From contig OY987248.1 of assembly GCA_963920765.1 (NCBI GenBank), positions 14,852,539 through 14,916,538 on the forward strand: 64,000 bases of DNA, written 5' to 3'. The stretch is from Ulota crispa (Eukaryota > Streptophyta > Bryopsida > Orthotrichales > Orthotrichaceae). How positions within the stretch are numbered: position 1 is the stretch's first letter; the number at the start of each line of letters is the position of its first letter. The translations under genes and the position numbers were made by a program. The notes beneath the pieces were generated by a model. It was given only the letters and a program-made list of their open reading frames with translations, was not told where the DNA came from and made no database searches. Positions 59,214 through 64,000 of the stretch are shown piece after piece.

Positions 59214-60088
59214 TGTACCGTACCACGCAAGCATGAATTGTCCGGTGCCTTGCTGCCGTTCAAGGAACTTATCATAATACATAATAAAATTGAGATTTTG
59301 TTGTTTTGGATCATAGAGATTGATTCTTGTGCAATTCCAACCAAGCATACCAAATTTGATTTCAAAAAACCAAAATCCTATTTTTGGTGAATTAATTTGT
59401 ATTAAATTCATGATTTTACATGAAAATTGATTGAAGAAAATTGGTGATGAATTTTTTAGATTTGATTGCATGGATATGTTGGAAACATCCATACGCACAT
59501 TTCCTCTTTTAAAAAGAACCCCTTAAGTAACAAAATTATGATCAACAAAGAGTTCAATGTGAGGTGTGGTAAGACCAAAATTTGGAAAATAGATATTTCT
59601 ATTTCTTAATTGGTTTTTGGTTAAGTAAACATATTGTCATGTTCAAAGGTACAAATTTAGTCACAATGTATGAATCAAATAACAAAAATTGATTATCATA
59701 AAGAAATATCTATTTTCCAAATTTTGGTCTTACCACACCTCACATTGAACTCTTTGTTGATCATAATTTTGTTACTTAAGGGGTTCTTTTTAAAAGAGGA
59801 AATGTGCGTATGGATGTTTCCAACATATCCATGCAATCAAATCTAAAAAATTCATCACCAATTTTCTTCAATCAATTTTCATGTAAAATCATGAATTTAA
59901 TACAAATTAATTCACCAAAAATAGGATTTTGGTTTTTTGAAATCAAATTTGGTATGCTTGGTTGGAATTGCACAAGAATCAATCTCTATGATCCAAAACA
60001 ACAAAATCTCAATTTTATTATGTATTATGATAAGTTCCTTGAACGGCAGCAAGGCACCGGACAATTCATGCTTGCCTGGTACTGTACA
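59214..60088. repeat. Large inverted duplication, 388-bp arms, 100-bp loop
   Basis: The arms 59214-59601 and 59702-60088 are complements with only a few differences near the outer ends (TGTACCGTACC versus GGTACTGTACA). Each arm contains the same open frame of about 100 codons (MRMDVSNISMQSNLKNSSPI), starting at 59498 on minus and 59804 on plus. The frame resembles no protein I know. No terminal motif or target duplication was found. Confidence 0.92.
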
Positions 60089-60610
60089 TTTGTACAGACG
60101 TTTTGTTTCTTGGTTACTTCAAATTGGTGAAAACTTTGTTAATTTTTTAGATTTTAGTCCTCTATTAATGTGTGGGTCAATGGAGGTAGTTGACCAATTG
60201 TGGCAGGAACATGGCGCTTGTAAGGTAGGAGGCTCATATTGCGTGCAGTCATTTTGATGTAGACCCCATCAAAATGAACATGAGGTGGTTCTAAAATCAC
60301 CCACTTAGAGTCATTGAATGCATGGGAGAAAAGTTGTAAGAGCCAATCATCCCCCTTGATTCCCCAAATCTCTTCACAACTTGCAAGTGAACGGTTTTTG
60401 AAAGGTCTAGGGTTATAAATAGAGACCTATGACACATGCCCTTTGAAAATTCATAAGTAACTCAAAAATGCTTCAAAAAATATGAAATGACTTGTGTTAC
60501 ATTTCGCATCTCTTTCTCTTTGTCTGAAAAATGATCTAAAAATCCTCCCATCCAGGGAAGACCTTGAAAAAGGGGGATGAGCCCTTAGATGCTTAGTTTA
60601 CGGCCCTCTT
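60089..60610. other. Gene-free stretch
   Basis: Nothing recognised apart from AT-rich DNA. Confidence 0.4.
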
Positions 60611-61541
60611 ACCTAAAGGCTTATGACTATGTTTTCATCAAAACTGCCCCAAAACTGCCATTTGTAGTGCAAGTATCAATTTTTAGATAAAAGTTATTTT
60701 TGGACACATCTAATTGTAAGATCTTATAGTACACTAGTATCCAAAGATGTGGAAAAAAATTTAGAAATTTTTGCCATGTGGATTGTTAGATGATTGAGTT
60801 TGAATTGACAAAAAGTTGTTTTTTGTCCCTGCAAAAATCTGGGTAGCTGCACTTCACAAGGTCATATTTGTATGAAAAAAGTTTCAAAATGGTTGTAATT
60901 TTTTGTATTCATTCTTCAAGGCAAGTCAAGTACACACTTGAAATATTTCAAATCATTTGGAAATGTACAACACATAGAAAAAAATATCAAGTAAAATGAA
61001 GTAGAGAATGATACAAAACACTAAATTGTTAAGAATTTGATTATGAAAAATTTAAATTCCAATCCCAATGATTGAAATGTTGCAATAAACAACCTATATA
61101 CTTTGGCTTTATTTTTATTCCAAAATATTAAAAATTGAGTAAAACATAGGACTTAAAAGTTTTTCTTAGAGTAGGGAATCCATAACTGCCCGCAAACAGA
61201 ATCTCCTCATAACTTTCATCACATTGATGAAAATTGAATGATTCAAAGCTTCCCAAGGATGTACATATCTAAAGAACTAATTTCAAAAAAAAAATTCAAA
61301 AAATGTAATTTTTGAAGAATTTTTTTGAGTTGCCCGAGCTGGTCCCTGAACAAAGAAAACTACATATCATGCAATAACTTTTGAACCATGAAGTCAAAAG
61401 TTATGAAATTTGTTGGGCCTTAAAGCTACTCCTCAGACACACCATGAGTGAAAATTTCAAAGAAAAAAATTGAAAATCCATTTGTAGTGAGCTGCCCAAA
61501 ATCGCTATGTTGCCAAAAAATATTGTTTGGGCCTTTAGGGG
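60611..61541. mobile_element. piggyBac-type element, left end eroded
   Basis: The right end GGGCCTTTAGGGG is followed by TTAA (61542-61545). The interior matches both 35496-36413 (left half, TAAGATCTTATAGTACACTA) and 52390-52911 (right half, TGAGCTGCCCAAAATCGC). The left boundary near CCTAAAGGCTTATG is diverged and approximate. Confidence 0.65.
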
Positions 61542-61607
61542 TTAATGTAGACTAGGCTACCTCAAAAGTGGTAATCTATAAATATTTACCACTTTTACCA
61601 CTTTTAA

Positions 61608-61848
61608 CCCATGAACGCCCCACAGGTCAAAATGTGGCTTCTCCATACTTGACGGGTTGTTGTCATTGATCGTTATAATCTTTTGATCCATGCAACAAAA
61701 CCTTACCAAATTTTTCATACATATGCGGACCCTAAGCCTTGTGCAATATCAACGGCTAACTTTTCTAGATGTTATATTTGAACTTGCGGTGCCAAATTGT
61801 TTGCAATGAGGTCTAACATTGCACGAATTTGGGCTGGGCGCTGAGGGG
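61608..61848. mobile_element. Short MITE of the 9-kb piggyBac family
   Basis: A 241-bp element with TTAA on both sides (61604-61607, 61849-61852). Ends are CCCATGAACGCCCCACAGG and the complement of CCCCTCAGCGCCCAGCC. The ACGCCC/GCGCCC block links it to the 11699-20725 element. Confidence 0.75.
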
Positions 61849-61954
61849 TTAAAGTGGGCGGTTTAGCACTTTTAAGTCTTTGGATCAATATGGGAAATGA
61901 TAAATCATGAGTGGGGATACATGAGCCATGAGCCATAAGCCTAGATTCATAATC

Positions 61955-62160
61955 AAAATACTAAATTTCACTTGTATTTGTGTACATAGGTCCTTATAAT
62001 TGTGCATTATAAACATCTTCCTCTTGAAAAACTTGCCATTTTTTAAATATTTCCATTGATTTTGAGTTCGCAATTGGTGTCTACTCACAAAGTCTTGGCT
62101 CACCGCTCATGGGCTCATGGTTTACAGTCAGAAAATAGCGTTGTCCGTCTCAAAACTAGA
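61955..62160. repeat. Uninterrupted copy of the old dispersed repeat
   Basis: It matches the flanks of the 6036-6352 MULE: GTGTACATAGGTCCTTATAA, TTGTGCATTATAAAC, CTCTTGAAAAACTTGCC and TCTTGGCTCACCGCTCATGG. It shows the state of that site without the insertion. Confidence 0.7.
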
Positions 62161-62555
62161 ACTAGTGGATTGCAAGGGACATTTTAACCCTCACCAAATT
62201 CCACAATAAAATCAAGTTTGGCAACACTTTGCTCCATTCTCTATAAGGATTAATCCATATTGGTTTGTGAGCCTTGCCAATTTGAATATGCTTGTCTCAA
62301 ATTTTGAAGGTGGTTGATTATATCTATAAATGATTTGCTTATTTAGAGAATACTCTCAAGGTGAATTTTGAGGACATTTGTCAAAATCTAAAACACCTTC
62401 TAATGTGCGCTGTGACAATTCCTCACCAAGCCACCTTAACTAGCTCAATTCTCTCATTCCAGTGTCAAAATTTGAGTTATATGTAAACACAAAAAACTAG
62501 AAAATAAGACTATAAATATTGGAATTTGAAATTGCATGTAGTTACTAACGGGATA

Positions 62556-62794
62556 TTCATTAATTTGGGAATAACATGGGTCCCATTTTATACTCCACCT
62601 CAATCTAAAATAGTTTCCTCAAACTATATTCAAAAGTATCAAGTTCAGTCTGAGCCACTAAGATTTTTTCCCTCACAAATTCCTCCTCTTAGGTGAGGAC
62701 AAGTGTACCAAAGGGGCTTGATTTGGGGTGATCACCCCAATCTTCCCAAATTTTCAAAAGTCCCAAAATGAATGTTTTGTTTCAAATTAATGAA
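62556..62794. mobile_element. TA-target MITE, copy 3
   Basis: Ends TTCATTAATTTGGGA and TTCAAATTAATGAA, TA on both sides (62554-62555, 62795-62796). A 239-bp element sharing CCCATTTTATACTCCACCTC with 46540-46772. Confidence 0.75.
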
Positions 62795-64000
62795 TATCTC
62801 GTTTACTGTTCTCAACCAACCCTTATTCCAATTTCCAAAAACTCCACTGCAATGATAATTTGCTCCTCATGGCTTTCTCATAGAGCTCACAACTCACAAT
62901 CTAAAAAAAATCTCACAAAACACTTAAGCATACACACGTACTTGTAACAAAAATTCAAACCCTAATTCCAATAACATAAAGCAAGACAATAAGAATAAAT
63001 AAATACATAATAAAATAACAATGAGCATTCTCACATAATGCCAAATTTTTGAATTTTCTAAGGCTATTTATAGTTTTTTTTGGTTTTGTAGTGATCGTTC
63101 CTAAGAGCTGTGCAACTCTTCGTTTTTACTTTTAAGTTAAATGACATGCGTTTTATTTTACTGTACAGCGTATTTTTATCCGCTTTAGATTTTTGTAAAA
63201 TGTATCAAGGTACTTTCCTATTTCTATGTATTCCAAAGTTTAAAGTAATCTCAAATTTTTACAACAGCACAAATGTAATTTTCTAATGTAAATTTTTCAA
63301 ATTACATAGCCCCCTACTTAGCCCATTGACTTCCTCGTCAATGATACTTGGATTTTTTTAATTTTTGCTTTGATTTTGCTTATACTTGTAACTTTGGCCA
63401 ATTATATTCTACCAAATCAACAATGGCATGGGAATTCCATTTATATCATTTATCATTTGTCACTGGGTGATTGCAAGAAACACTTGTACTATTTTTTGTC
63501 TCCTTCACCTTTTGCAGGTGCTTTTTGGCTTGTAACTTTTGCGCAACAAGTTCTTTTGAGCTGAAATTTCAAAGGAATGTACATGTCATAGTTACAAACC
63601 TTCCATAATTTTTGTGGTCTTTTTAAAATTATTTTACTATTTTTGAACAGCCCCTGAATAGGTGTCTACCTTGGCCATTTTGGGGATTTTTAGTACTATT
63701 TTGGGTCCAAAAAAGCTTTTCTAGGATTATAAATCAGGGATGTTGTTTATGGAGCATGCTTACATGCATTCATAGAAGGGTTTTGCAAAATTATAAATTC
63801 CATGGCATCTACATTGTCTCAAAGTGGGCATCCTATCTCCCTTTATTGGCAAAATATAAAAAAAATTCCTTAGCAAAGCAATTGTCCCATGTGAATGTAT
63901 TTAATGGGTTCTCAAATGGCCAGTTTTTATATTATTTTTTTGAATTATTTTACTATTTTCTAAAAAGCAAGAAAGAAATTGGCTTCTTGTTGGTGATTTT
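62795..64000. other. Gene-free AT-rich end of window
   Basis: No gene, element end or RNA was recognised in this stretch. Confidence 0.4.

Noticed and set aside
59112-60130. Two ~110-codon frames as a duplicated gene pair
   Set aside because: They are mirror images within one inverted duplication, low in complexity, and match no known protein. The structure is reported instead.

Overview
The window looks like nuclear DNA of a streptophyte, most likely a seed-free plant. Three things point there. (1) A 25-exon gene for the exocyst subunit SEC6 matches the plant protein along its whole length. (2) A 5-exon gene encodes a membrane-anchored protein disulfide isomerase of the plant PDIL5-2 type. 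(3) A nuclear copy of mitochondrial atp9 keeps two group II introns, at nucleotides 21 and 87 of the gene. That arrangement is known from bryophytes and lycophytes, not seed plants. Intergenic DNA is AT-rich and full of short DNA transposons. I saw no recognisable LTR retrotransposon, retrovirus-like or Polinton-like element.

Layout. 1-3.4 kb: the 3' part of a minus-strand gene for an unrecognised coiled-coil protein. 3.4-3.9 kb: a shared head-to-head promoter with a 78-bp-period direct repeat. 3.9-8.7 kb: the PDI gene, with tandem repeats in introns 1 and 2 and a Mutator-like foldback element in intron 3. 9.3-11.5 kb: a Tc1/mariner relic and a small piggyBac element. 11.7-20.7 kb: one probable ~9-kb piggyBac transposon with TTAA at both ends, a decayed transposase on the minus strand and an internal hairpin-forming minisatellite. 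20.7-28.7 kb: a repeat field, including a four-level nest of elements at 26.7-28.7 kb. 28.7-32.7 kb: a small unrecognised gene with a triplicated leader. 32.7-37.4 kb: gene-poor, with several MITEs. 37.9-39.2 kb: mitochondrial DNA insertion. 40.6-40.75 kb: a U2 snRNA locus on the minus strand. 41.6-49.6 kb: SEC6, whose start codon lies in the last unit of a tandem repeat. 49.6-56.5 kb: MITEs and a 230-bp perfect palindrome. 56.5-57.9 kb: a small four-exon minus-strand gene of unknown function. 58.3-64 kb: tandem repeats, an 875-bp inverted duplication and more piggyBac-type elements.

The genes show no common pathway. PDI (ER redox folding) and SEC6 (exocytic vesicle tethering) both serve the secretory system, but they lie 33 kb apart and nothing here shows linkage is functional. 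The most distinctive features are an unusually rich piggyBac-type population for a plant, and tandem duplications of 70-350 bp at or near the 5' part of every protein gene seen.
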